Origin: an uncultured bacterium
Lineage (GTDB): Bacteria > Gemmatimonadota > Gemmatimonadetes > Palauibacterales > KS3-K002
Assembly (NCBI GenBank): GCA_947581845.1
Contig: CANPVY010000241.1
Span: forward strand, 1-11,704
Length of the DNA stretch: 11,704 nucleotides
Reading direction: 5' to 3'
A program made the translations under genes and the position numbers. Under the pieces are notes generated by a model. It ran no database searches. It was not told the origin of the DNA and worked only from the letters and a program-made list of their open reading frames with translations. How positions within the stretch are numbered: position 1 is the first letter of the stretch; each line of letters opens with the position of its first letter. Positions 1-6,882 of the stretch are shown here, piece after piece.

Positions 1-1290
1 CATCGCCAGGATCGCGTCCGCCTGCCTGGCGCTGATCTTGAGGGCCGAGCGCAGGTTCCTCGCCGCGGTCTCCGGCGTGCGGCTCGCCTTGATGATCTCG
101 ACGACTTCGTCGATCCTCTCCAGGGCTTTGAGCAGCCCTTCGAGAATGTGAGCTCGCTCCTCCGCCTTCGCCAGATTGAAGCGGCTGCGCCGCACGATCA
201 CCGACAGCCGGTGCTCGATCCAGACCTCGAGCATCTCCTTGAGGTTGAGTTGACGGGGCACGCCGTCCACCAGCGCCAGCGCGATGACCCCAAAGGTGTA
301 CTGAAGTTGCGTCTTCAGGAACAGCCTCTCCAGCAGCTTGCGCGGCTTCGCGTCACGCTTGAGTTCGAGCACGATGCGCACCCCGTCGCGATCGCTCTCG
401 TCACGCACATCCGTTAGCCCCTCTAACTTCCCGCGCCGCGCCAGCTCGACGATACTCTCGATCACCCGCTGCTTGCTCACCTGGTACGGCAGTTCCGTGA
501 TCACCAGCGATGGCTTGCCGTAGGCGCCGTGCTCCACGTGGGTCCGGGCGCGCATGACGATGCGGCCGCGACCGCTGCGGTACGCCTCGTCGATACCCTC
601 GCGGCCCCAGATGTAACCACCGGTTGGGAAGTCGGGGCCCTGCACGATCTCGAGCAGCCTACCCAGCGAGGTGTTGGGGCGGGCTAGCAGCTGGTCAGCC
701 GCGGCAGCCATCTCCCGCAGGTTGTGCGGCGGGATCTTGGTCGCCATGCCGACGGCAATACCATCGCTGCCGTTCACCAATAGCTGAGGCAAGGCGGCGG
801 GCAACACCTCCGGCTCCTTGAGTCGCCCGTCGAAGTTCGGTCGGAAATCGACTGTATCCTTTTCGATGTCGCGCAACAGGTCGGTGGCGACTGATGCGAG
901 CCGTGCCTCGGTGTAGCGGTAGGCCGCGGCGGGATCTCCGTCCAGCGAGCCATAGTTACCCTGGCCGTCCACCAGTGGGTACCGTGTAGAGAAGGGCTGC
1001 GCCATCCTCACCAGGGTCTCGTATACGGCGACGTCGCCGTGTGGGTGGTACTTGCCTAATACGTCGCCGACCACAGTCGCGCTCTTCTTGTGAGTACGCT
1101 CGGGCGACAGCCCCAGCTCATGCATGGCGTACAGGATGCGACGCTGGGCAGGCTTGAGTCCGTCGCGGGCGTCCGGCAGCGCGCGCTGCACGATGACGCT
1201 CATCGAATAATCGATGAACGATTCGCGGAGCTCTTCTTCCAGGTAGCGCTCGAGGATGCGCTCGCGGCGTGCGTTCTCGACCTTGACCAC
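1..1290 (-). CDS. gyrA: DNA gyrase subunit A, N-terminal 430 residues (runs off left edge)
   Basis: Catalytic breakage-reunion subunit of the type IIA topoisomerase that supercoils DNA with GyrB in the cytoplasm. The reading frame is open from a GTG start at 1288-1290 to base 1, exactly 430 codons. The start is supported by GAGGAG about 8 bases upstream. Visible landmarks are the family opening ([23 protein letters not shown]), the quinolone-region loop [13 protein letters not shown], the catalytic tyrosine in [11 protein letters not shown] (Tyr126, matching E. coli Tyr122), and the conserved [22 protein letters not shown] region. The C-terminal DNA-wrapping domain lies outside the window. 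It is what normally separates GyrA from ParC, so ParC is not strictly excluded, but the N-terminal motifs read as GyrA. Oddity: Val87 stands where E. coli has Ser83, and Glu91 where E. coli has Asp87. The gene is divergent from the phosphoribosyltransferase on the plus strand. Confidence 0.9.
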   Translation of the reverse strand, partial: MVKVENARRERILERYLEEELRESFIDYSMSVIVQRALPDARDGLKPAQRRILYAMHELGLSPERTHKKSATVVGDVLGKYHPHGDVAVYETLVRMAQPFSTRYPLVDGQGNYGSLDGDPAAAYRYTEARLASVATDLLRDIEKDTVDFRPNFDGRLKEPEVLPAALPQLLVNGSDGIAVGMATKIPPHNLREMAAAADQLLARPNTSLGRLLEIVQGPDFPTGGYIWGREGIDEAYRSGRGRIVMRARTHVEHGAYGKPSLVITELPYQVSKQRVIESIVELARRGKLEGLTDVRDESDRDGVRIVLELKRDAKPRKLLERLFLKTQLQYTFGVIALALVDGVPRQLNLKEMLEVWIEHRLSVIVRRSRFNLAKAEERAHILEGLLKALERIDEVVEIIKASRTPETAARNLRSALKISARQADAILAM

Positions 1291-1387
1291 AACCCCTCTC
1301 CTCTTCCCCGCGGTGGCCGATGCGAAGATAAGCCGAAGCTAGAGCCAACTTAAGCTGGACGGCGGCTGGCCTCAAGCAGCACGTTCA

Positions 1388-1409
1388 GAAGGCGCTTGCT
1401 CGCGCCTTC
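1388..1409. other. 8-bp perfect hairpin in the gyrA/phosphoribosyltransferase divergent region
   Basis: GAAGGCGC and GCGCCTTC form a perfect 8-bp inverted repeat around the loop TTGCTC. It lies between two divergent genes, so it is unlikely to be a terminator. It could be an operator or a leader hairpin for either gene. No T-run follows it. Function unknown. Confidence 0.35.
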
Positions 1410-1474
1410 GCTTACCGGGTATCTTGCCGGCGACCACGACGAAGCGACCCATACGCGTTCAGGTGAGGCGTACC

Positions 1475-2008
1475 ATGGTGACGGAGCCGAGACTGCCCGA
1501 TGCCGCGGATGAGGGCGTGCTGGAGCTCTCTTGGGAGCTGTTCGGTGAGCTCTGCCGTGCCCTCGCCGTCAAGGTCGCGAAAGACTTCGACCCGGAGGTC
1601 GTCGTGGGGATCGCCGCGGCCGGCGTAATTCCGGGAGCGGTCATCGCCGCCATGCTGCAGAGGGACTTCCACGCCATCAAGATCACGCGGCGTGAGAGCG
1701 GAGGCGGCGCGCGTAGCCGGCCAGAGATCCTTTCGATCGCACCGCCGGAGCTGGCCGGCAAGCGGGTCCTTCTGGTGGATGAGATCTGCGAGAGCGGTGA
1801 TACGCTTCGCCTGGCGCTCGCCGCAGTACGTGACATAGGTCCCACAGAGGTGCGAACGGCCACCTCGCTGATCCACGAAGGTGGCTACGTGCCGGACTTC
1901 TATGCGCTGTGTACCGAAGCGACTGTGGTCTTCCCGTGGGACCGGGAGGTCATGGAATCCGGCAGACTGGTCCTGAACCCGGAGTACGAGGGACTGTCCG
2001 AGGACTGA
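1475..2008 (+). CDS. purine-type phosphoribosyltransferase (Hpt1/Gpt-like), 177 aa
   Basis: Type I phosphoribosyltransferase, probably transferring phosphoribose from PRPP to a purine base (salvage) in the cytoplasm. The PRPP-binding signature is VLLVDEICESGDTL at about residues 98-111, and an upstream glycine loop GIAAAGVIPGAVIAAM lies at 45-60. The C-terminal segment YVPDFYALCTEATVVFPWD (about 138-156) resembles the hood of archaeal-type and COG2236 purine PRTases, where the aromatic and acidic residues contact the base. I chose ATG 1475 because AGGTGAGG sits about 6 bases upstream. An in-frame TTG at 1424 would add 17 basic residues with no family support. The loop has ESGDT where many family members have a Thr-Gly pair. 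The gene converges on rho with only 19 bases between the stop codons. The exact base (hypoxanthine, guanine or xanthine) cannot be read from sequence, and an orphan regulatory PRTase is possible. Confidence 0.82.
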   Translation: MVTEPRLPDAADEGVLELSWELFGELCRALAVKVAKDFDPEVVVGIAAAGVIPGAVIAAMLQRDFHAIKITRRESGGGARSRPEILSIAPPELAGKRVLLVDEICESGDTLRLALAAVRDIGPTEVRTATSLIHEGGYVPDFYALCTEATVVFPWDREVMESGRLVLNPEYEGLSED

Positions 2009-2027
2009 ACCTGCGGTTAGCTCTGCC

Positions 2028-3290
2028 TCACGCCTCCTGCATGCTGTTCAGGAACTCCGTGTTGTCACCCGTTCGCTTCATGCGCTGAAGCAGGAACTCG
2101 ATCGACTCTGCTGGCGGCATGTCGGCCAAGAAGTTCCTGAGCAGGTAGATTCGATTCAGCGTCTTCTCGTCGAGCAGAAGTTCCTCGCGACGGGTGCCCG
2201 ATCGGTTAATGTCGATGGCCGGGAAGATCCGCTTATCGGCGATGTGTCGATCAAGCACGATCTCCATGTTCCCGGTGCCCTTGAACTCCTCGAAGATCAC
2301 CTCGTCCATGCGGGATCCGGTCTCGATGAGCGCGGTGGCGATGATCGTCAAGCTGCCGCCCTCCTCGAGGTTGCGTGCCGACCCGAAGAAACGCTTCGGC
2401 TTATGGAGAGCGTTCGCGTCCACGCCGCCCGAGAGGATCTTGCCTGAGTGAGGTACAACGACGTTGTAGGCGCGGGCCAGGCGCGTGATCGAGTCGAGCA
2501 GAATCACCACATCTCGCTTGTGTTCCACCAGCCGCTTGGCCTTCTCGATCACCATCTCGGCGACCTGGGTGTGACGGTCCGCCGGCTCGTCGAAGGTCGA
2601 GGAGATCACCTCGGCGTCGACGTGCTCCTCCATGTCGGTCACCTCCTCCGGCCGCTCGTCGATGAGCAGTACGATGAGATGCACCTCTGGATGGTTCTCG
2701 GTGATCGCGTTGGCGATCTTCTGCAGCAGGATCGTCTTACCAGCCTTGGGTGGTGAGGTGATCAGACCGCGCTGGCCCTTGCCTGTGGGCGCGATCAGAT
2801 CGATGACCCGGTTCGCGATGTCGCCGTTGTCCCGCTCCAGACGCAACCGCGCCTCAGGGTAGCGCGGCCGCAGATTGTCGAAGCTGATTCGGTGCTTCGA
2901 CTTCTCCGGGTCTTCACCGTTGACCTGCTCCACCTTGAGCAGCGCCAGATAGCGCTCGCCCTCCTTGGGCGGCCGGACCTGGCCGAGCACGGTGTCGCCG
3001 GTGCGCAGATCGAACCTCTTGATCTGTGAGGGCGACACGTATATGTCATCCGGCCCGTACAGGTAGTTCCAGTCCTGACTGCGCAGGAATCCGTAGCCCT
3101 CCGGCAGGATCTCCAACACTCCTTCGGCGCGGAGGATCACGTCCGAGTCGAGCAGGTTCTGCTCGATGCGGAAGATCAGGTCCTGCTTGCGTAGGGAGGA
3201 GTAGTTCTGGATGTTCAGCTCCTCCGCCATCTGGTGGAGGTCGGCGACCGACTTCGCTTTGAGCTCGGCAATGTCTAGGGATGTACTCAT
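2028..3290 (-). CDS. rho: transcription termination factor Rho, complete, 420 aa
   Basis: Hexameric RNA-dependent ATPase and helicase that ends transcription at factor-dependent sites. Its length matches E. coli Rho (419 aa). In order: Rho N-terminal helical domain (about 5-47), cold-shock-type RNA-binding domain with the RNP motif GYGFLRS (65-71), Walker A SPPKAGKT (179-186), catalytic glutamate in LLIDERPEE (Glu212), Walker [14 protein letters not shown] (261-273), Q-loop [11 protein letters not shown] (281-291) and R-loop with [16 protein letters not shown]. The acidic/basic linker insertion seen in many high-GC actinobacterial Rho proteins is absent. Residues around the bicyclomycin pocket look conserved, so sensitivity would be expected. 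The ATG at 3288-3290 lacks a strong Shine-Dalgarno (only AGAGCAG nearby), and the N-terminus starts as expected for the family. The upstream region is shared with the divergent M50 protease gene. The gene converges on the phosphoribosyltransferase. Confidence 0.97.
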   Translation of the reverse strand: MSTSLDIAELKAKSVADLHQMAEELNIQNYSSLRKQDLIFRIEQNLLDSDVILRAEGVLEILPEGYGFLRSQDWNYLYGPDDIYVSPSQIKRFDLRTGDTVLGQVRPPKEGERYLALLKVEQVNGEDPEKSKHRISFDNLRPRYPEARLRLERDNGDIANRVIDLIAPTGKGQRGLITSPPKAGKTILLQKIANAITENHPEVHLIVLLIDERPEEVTDMEEHVDAEVISSTFDEPADRHTQVAEMVIEKAKRLVEHKRDVVILLDSITRLARAYNVVVPHSGKILSGGVDANALHKPKRFFGSARNLEEGGSLTIIATALIETGSRMDEVIFEEFKGTGNMEIVLDRHIADKRIFPAIDINRSGTRREELLLDEKTLNRIYLLRNFLADMPPAESIEFLLQRMKRTGDNTEFLNSMQEA

Positions 3291-3496
3291 GTGTTTCTGC
3301 TCTGTGAGATGTGTTCGCGGTCAGGGGAGTTACTTGACAGGGGTCACCTGCAGCGCTGCCCGGCCATCAGCGAGCGCGCGTGGCTCTACCGCGATAAGTT
3401 GCTAGATCCGTTAGTGTTGTGCCTTTTGCTGGTACCTGGTGCTCTTATGCTGTGGTGCAGTGAAAACGCGCGGCTCGCGACGCGGACAGTCGGCTG
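3291..3496 (-). other. rho upstream/leader region, divergent with the M50 gene
   Basis: 206 bases without a convincing gene. Read on the minus strand toward rho, the last 50 or so bases are rich in C and A and poor in G, with runs such as CAAGTAACTCCCCTGACC and ATCTCACAGAGCAGAAACAC. That composition, with many YC steps, is what Rho loading (rut) sites look like. Rho genes in several bacteria are autogenously attenuated in their leaders. This is inference from composition only. I could not identify confident -35/-10 boxes for either gene. Confidence 0.3.
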
Positions 3497-4666
3497 GTGT
3501 CGCTGAATTTTACTAATCCCGGTTCGAGCGGTCAAGAGTCCGGCGACGAGTACGCCATCTTTGTCCTCTGGCATACAGAGTCCATCCGGGCTGGCCGAGT
3601 GCTGAGCGGGCGGCTGCGCTCCGAACTCACGCCGGACTCGCCCGCGGTCCGCGACTTCCTGGCCGCTTGGCCCGGCTCCTTCGCCAGCCGCCCGGGAGCC
3701 CAGGGCTGGGAGCTACTGCTCTTCCAGCCATCGCCACACCGTGAGCGCTGGTGGCTGCACACGTTGTTGCTGCTGGCCACCCTGTTCAGCACCTTCGTGG
3801 CTGGCAGCCTGTTGTCGGGCCGAGCGCCGCTCTTCTTCCAAGCGCTGACCCTGTTCGACGGTTGGTGGGTACCGGTCCCCACCGGCCTCGATGCCGGCGC
3901 TCTACTGGCTGGCGCGCCCTTCGGGTTGGCCCTTGTCGGGCTGCTGGCGCTTCACGAGGCCGGTCATTACTTGATGGCACAGCGCCATCGCATCAGCGTA
4001 ACGCCACCCTTCTTCATTCCGTTCCCGCCCTACTTCTCGATCATTGGCACGCTGGGCGCCTTCATCCGTCTGCGCTCCCCGGTGATCAGCCGGCGCACCT
4101 TGCTCGATGTAGCCGTGGCGGGTCCACTGGTGAGCTTCCTGGCATCGCTGCCACTCCTCTACTGGGGTCTGTTACACAGCCGCGTCCTTCCCGTGGTGCA
4201 TGATCTGCCGGGCTCCTACCTGCTGCGCTTCGCCGGTGAGCGATTCTGGCTGGGTGGGTCACTCGCCCTGTCGGGTCTGGCCCGTCTCGCGATCGGGTTC
4301 TCGGCCTCCGACCAGGTTCTCGTCCTCCACCCCATCGCCTTCGCGGGCTGGCTCGGCCTGTTCGTCACCGCCTTGAATCTGCTGCCGATCTCGCAGTTGG
4401 ACGGCGGCCATATCCTTTACGCGGCCTTCGGGTCCTACCAGCGCCCCCTGGCCTGGTTGTTCTTCCTGGCGCTGATCCCGCTGGGCTTCCTTTGGGCGGG
4501 CTGGTGGGTTTGGGCGGTACTGGTTTACGTGGTCGGGCGGGGCCGCGTCGAGCACCCGCCCCTATTCGATGCCGAGCGGGGCCTCACACGTGGACGCAGG
4601 GCGCTCGTGTTGCTGGCGGCGTTCGTGTTCTTGCTGTGCTTCATACCCGTGCCCTTCCGCTTCTGA
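3497..4666 (+). CDS. M50 family (site-2 protease-like) membrane metalloprotease, 389 aa
   Basis: Polytopic zinc metalloprotease of the S2P/EGY1-like group, expected to cut substrates within the membrane. A soluble N-terminal part (about 1-85, ending RERWW) precedes the membrane segments. Zinc ligands are visible in LHEAGHYL (His153, Glu154, His157). The third ligand is in NLLPISQLDGGHIL (Asp302), the equivalent of the usual NxxPxxxLDGG motif. The segment GTLGAFIRLRSP (184-195) is also typical of this family. Several further hydrophobic segments continue to the C-terminus FIPVPFRF. The start is GTG 3497. No strong Shine-Dalgarno is visible, and no ATG occurs before the membrane part, so the exact N-terminus is uncertain, but the sequence from about residue 20 fits the family. 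Substrate unknown: no anti-sigma factor is adjacent. The unrecognised 128-aa gene follows on the same strand after 122 bases. Confidence 0.88.
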   Translation: MSLNFTNPGSSGQESGDEYAIFVLWHTESIRAGRVLSGRLRSELTPDSPAVRDFLAAWPGSFASRPGAQGWELLLFQPSPHRERWWLHTLLLLATLFSTFVAGSLLSGRAPLFFQALTLFDGWWVPVPTGLDAGALLAGAPFGLALVGLLALHEAGHYLMAQRHRISVTPPFFIPFPPYFSIIGTLGAFIRLRSPVISRRTLLDVAVAGPLVSFLASLPLLYWGLLHSRVLPVVHDLPGSYLLRFAGERFWLGGSLALSGLARLAIGFSASDQVLVLHPIAFAGWLGLFVTALNLLPISQLDGGHILYAAFGSYQRPLAWLFFLALIPLGFLWAGWWVWAVLVYVVGRGRVEHPPLFDAERGLTRGRRALVLLAAFVFLLCFIPVPFRF

Positions 4667-4788
4667 GGTGTGGTGGGGTCCCGCCATGGGGTGTCTTGAC
4701 GCGTCACGCGCCTGCAGAGAGATTGATAGTCCTTTTCCGAGAACACCTGCGTGGTCGCCGGCACTCCATCTGGGGGGATCGAGTCTGC

Positions 4789-5175
4789 ATGGCCCGGCAT
4801 AACCGTGACGGACAGGGTACAGATCAGCACGGTGCTGAGTATACCATCAGCTACCAGCCCGACTGGCTTCGCCAGATCAAGATCTCGCGCACGCTGGCGG
4901 GGGGTCAGCGCCAGTCGACTAAGACCCTATTCCGCAACCCGGCTATTTGTGCGGAGCGGCCTCCCGGCGAGCGGGTACGAACGCGGGTGACGTCGAAGGA
5001 CGGCAAGCTCGACTTCGAGATCACGATCAACGACAAGGCGCGTCAGATCGACCAGATCGTCGTCACCTCGCGGGCTACGGATGGCAAGGGGGATATCACC
5101 TTCATCATTGATGGTGCGCTTCCCGGGCCAGGTGACCTGGGTAGGGCGCGTCGGCGCCAGCGCCGCGGGCGCTAG
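4789..5175 (+). CDS. unrecognised small basic protein, 128 aa
   Basis: I do not recognise a family. The protein from ATG 4789 is hydrophilic, with no signal peptide or membrane segment, so it is probably cytoplasmic. It has a polar N-terminus, a compact middle containing YTISYQPDWLRQIKISRTL and STKTLFRNP, then an alternating beta-like stretch (DGKLDFEITINDKARQIDQI followed by VVTSRATDGKGDITFIIDG), and a basic tail rich in Arg. The alternating hydrophobic pattern suggests a small beta-rich fold. The frame stays open upstream into the end of the M50 gene, but the product there does not look like protein. The Shine-Dalgarno is imperfect (GGGGGGAT about 10 bases upstream), and an in-frame TTG near 4722 is an alternative. 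The stop TAG (5173-5175) interlocks with the stop of the convergent MCE gene. Real-gene status rests on coding-like composition and sensible amino-acid pattern. Confidence 0.65.
   Translation: MARHNRDGQGTDQHGAEYTISYQPDWLRQIKISRTLAGGQRQSTKTLFRNPAICAERPPGERVRTRVTSKDGKLDFEITINDKARQIDQIVVTSRATDGKGDITFIIDGALPGPGDLGRARRRQRRGR
5159..5173. other. short GC hairpin at the convergent gene ends
   Basis: AGCGCC, loop GCG, GGCGCT: a perfect 6-bp stem inside the last codons of the 128-aa protein, touching the shared CTAG stop overlap at 5172-5175. It could slow polymerase in both directions, but no T-run follows on either strand. A terminator role is therefore weakly supported. Confidence 0.3.
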
Positions 5176-6134
5176 CTCCGCGGTCGCGCTCCTCCCCGCA
5201 GCGCCTCCAAACCGGCCTCAAGCTCCCGCAACATCGCTCGCGTTCTGGCGAACTCGCTGGCCAGCGCTTCGTCGTTGAGGAACCGACCGAGCGTCCCGTG
5301 ACCCGACTCCAGGCGCTCGCTCAGCCTCTGGATACTGCGAGTCAGCGTCGCCAGGTGAGCCCTGACAACCGTGTCGCGCGCCAGCTGCCCGGCTGTGCCC
5401 TCGCCAGCGGCCCAGCGCGCGGCTAAACGTTCAACGCGAGGGCCAATCCGCCCTAACGCCGCGCGCACTTCGTGGTCGGACAACAAGCTCGACAATCCGC
5501 CAGCGGCGCCGCTCAGGTCGGCGAAGGCCTCGCTCATCTGGTTCAGCCGATCCCGAAGCTCGCCTAGCTCGCCGGGCTCGCGGACAAGCTGCGGCAGCGT
5601 GCCGCGGCCGTCTCGGGCCTGGCGGAGTACTGCGGTCCAGCGATCGGCCACAGGCCGTACCGAGTCACTGAGTGTCTCCAGACGTCGGGTCACTTCCAGC
5701 GCGTCGATCTCAGACGCTGCCGGCAGCGTGGCGCCATCGCTCAGCGGCTCGCCGGCCTCTACGGCGGGCACGATGTTGACGACCGCCTCGCCCAGCAGCC
5801 CGGCTGTGATCACCTGAGCGGTGGCTCCTTCCGTGATGAAGGGCCGTGCGTCGGCGCGGATGCTGAGCTCCACGCGCAGACGCTCGCGCGTGCCTGAGGC
5901 GGGCGGTCCGAAGGTCACCCCGACTACGTAGCCCACGGGCTGACCGGCCAACCAGACCGGTGCCCGTAGGCGGAGGTTCTGGCTGGTAAACGTTTGGAAG
6001 CAGAGGGAATAGCGTGGCTCGACCGCGTCGCGGACCTGGTCGACGAAAAAGATCACCAGCGCAATCGTCGTGACGGCAAGGCTTGTCACCACGCCGATGC
6101 GCAATTGCGACCAGAGAATTCGGCGTGCTGGCAT
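5172..6134 (-). CDS. MCE/MlaD-family lipid-transport protein, 320 aa, orphan
   Basis: Substrate-binding-type MCE protein anchored in the inner membrane with its domain in the periplasm; family members carry phospholipids or other lipids across the envelope with an MlaE/MlaF ABC transporter. The sequence shows a short basic N-terminus, one membrane anchor (about 13-31), an MCE domain (about 40-125) with the signature LRAPVWLAGQPVGYVVGVTF, then a long helical tail. The tail carries three GxGT-type repeats (GRGTLPQLVREP, GEGTAGQLARD, GHGTLGRFLNDEAL), common in long MCE proteins. E. coli MlaD (about 180 aa) lacks such a tail. There are two adjacent ATGs, 6135-6137 and 6132-6134. GGAGG ends 3 bases before the first and 6 before the second, so I chose the second. 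No MlaE, MlaF or MlaB gene is beside it, and the divergent neighbour is a Nudix hydrolase. Confidence 0.85.
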   Translation of the reverse strand: MPARRILWSQLRIGVVTSLAVTTIALVIFFVDQVRDAVEPRYSLCFQTFTSQNLRLRAPVWLAGQPVGYVVGVTFGPPASGTRERLRVELSIRADARPFITEGATAQVITAGLLGEAVVNIVPAVEAGEPLSDGATLPAASEIDALEVTRRLETLSDSVRPVADRWTAVLRQARDGRGTLPQLVREPGELGELRDRLNQMSEAFADLSGAAGGLSSLLSDHEVRAALGRIGPRVERLAARWAAGEGTAGQLARDTVVRAHLATLTRSIQRLSERLESGHGTLGRFLNDEALASEFARTRAMLRELEAGLEALRGGARPRS

Positions 6135-6137
6135 CAT

Positions 6138-6400
6138 CGCCCTCCGGCGGCTCGCCAGGGCTGCAGCATTGCCCGGCGCCTCTCCCTCGTCTTAGCTTGC
6201 CCAGCCATGCTCAGGTGTGGGGATAACGACTACAGCGACCGAGACTCCACCGGCGTCTGCTCCCCGGGCAGCCCAGGAGCCCCTGAGCCTGGGGTCAAGA
6301 TAGTCTCCGCTGGACGGATCGGCATCTGGTGCGCTGCGAGCGTCCTGGCTGCGATTGATCGACCGCCCGCGGAGCGCCGGTCGCGTGCTGGGGGGCAGCG
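6138..6400. other. divergent intergenic region between MCE and Nudix genes
   Basis: 263 bases with no convincing gene; both neighbours start outward from it, so both promoters should lie here. An inverted repeat CCCAGG (6272-6277) and CCTGGG (6288-6293) with a 10-base spacer is the only clear structure. I see no strong -35/-10 pair on either strand. Confidence 0.4.
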
Positions 6401-6877
6401 ATGGCTGCGGTGAAGGCTGCCAGGATCGAGTTTAGCGCGGGCGGTGTGATCTATCGCCGCCGGCCGGACGGTGAGGTGGAGGTGCTGCTCATCAAGGACA
6501 GCCATGGAAACTGGGGCTTCCCCAAGGGTCACGTGGAGGGAGATGAGCAGGCGCGGGACGCCGCGCTACGCGAGTGCCGTGAGGAGACCGGTCTGAGACA
6601 CCTGCGGATGCGCGATGCGCTGGCGACGACCGACTGGTACTTCCGAGTCGGCGTGACACTGGTTCACAAGTACTGTGACTATTTCCTGCTGGAAGCGGAT
6701 GCCGGTGATGCCGCGCATCCGCAGAGCGGTGAGGGGATCCAGGCGCTCGAGTGGCTGAGCCCGGAAGCGGCGTTATCCCGCATCACCTACGCAAACGCGC
6801 GTCGCGTGCTCAGGCTGGCTATCGAAGCTGAGCGCCCTCCCGGCACACGGCTGGAGCCTCCGCCATGGGGGAAGTGA
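6401..6877 (+). CDS. Nudix hydrolase, Ap4A-hydrolase-like, 158 aa
   Basis: Pyrophosphohydrolase acting on nucleoside diphosphate-linked substrates, using Mg2+ or Mn2+ held by the Nudix box. The full box GX5EX7REUXEEXGU is present at residues 43-65 (GHVEGDE, then RECREETGL); the catalytic glutamates are Glu61 and Glu62. The lead-in NWGFPKGH is typical of diadenosine polyphosphate hydrolases of the Ndx1/NUDT2 type rather than MutT itself, so cleavage of Ap4A or Ap6A to nucleotides is the best guess. Length (158 aa) is normal. The start ATG 6401 follows a G-rich ribosome site (GGGGGCAGCG). It heads a plus-strand run: the SDR gene begins 5 bases after its stop, which suggests translational coupling. 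The substrate is inferred, not shown. Confidence 0.88.
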   Translation: MAAVKAARIEFSAGGVIYRRRPDGEVEVLLIKDSHGNWGFPKGHVEGDEQARDAALRECREETGLRHLRMRDALATTDWYFRVGVTLVHKYCDYFLLEADAGDAAHPQSGEGIQALEWLSPEAALSRITYANARRVLRLAIEAERPPGTRLEPPPWGK

Positions 6878-6882
6878 GGACC

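Noticed and set aside
148..1353. Plus-strand open frames across the gyrA region
   Set aside because: They are antisense shadows; the minus strand encodes a continuous, clearly recognisable GyrA.
3291..3506. 71-aa open frame upstream of the M50 gene
   Set aside because: It overlaps the rho leader and the M50 start, has no ribosome site, and its composition does not look like protein.
3520..3545. GGTTCGAGC resembling a tRNA T-loop
   Set aside because: The flanking bases do not form the T stem and there is no acceptor or anticodon arm; it lies inside the M50 coding start.
4697..4706. Palindrome TGACGCGTCA next to a TTGACG box before the 128-aa gene
   Set aside because: A 10-base palindrome is expected several times by chance in a window this size, and no good -10 box lies at the right distance.
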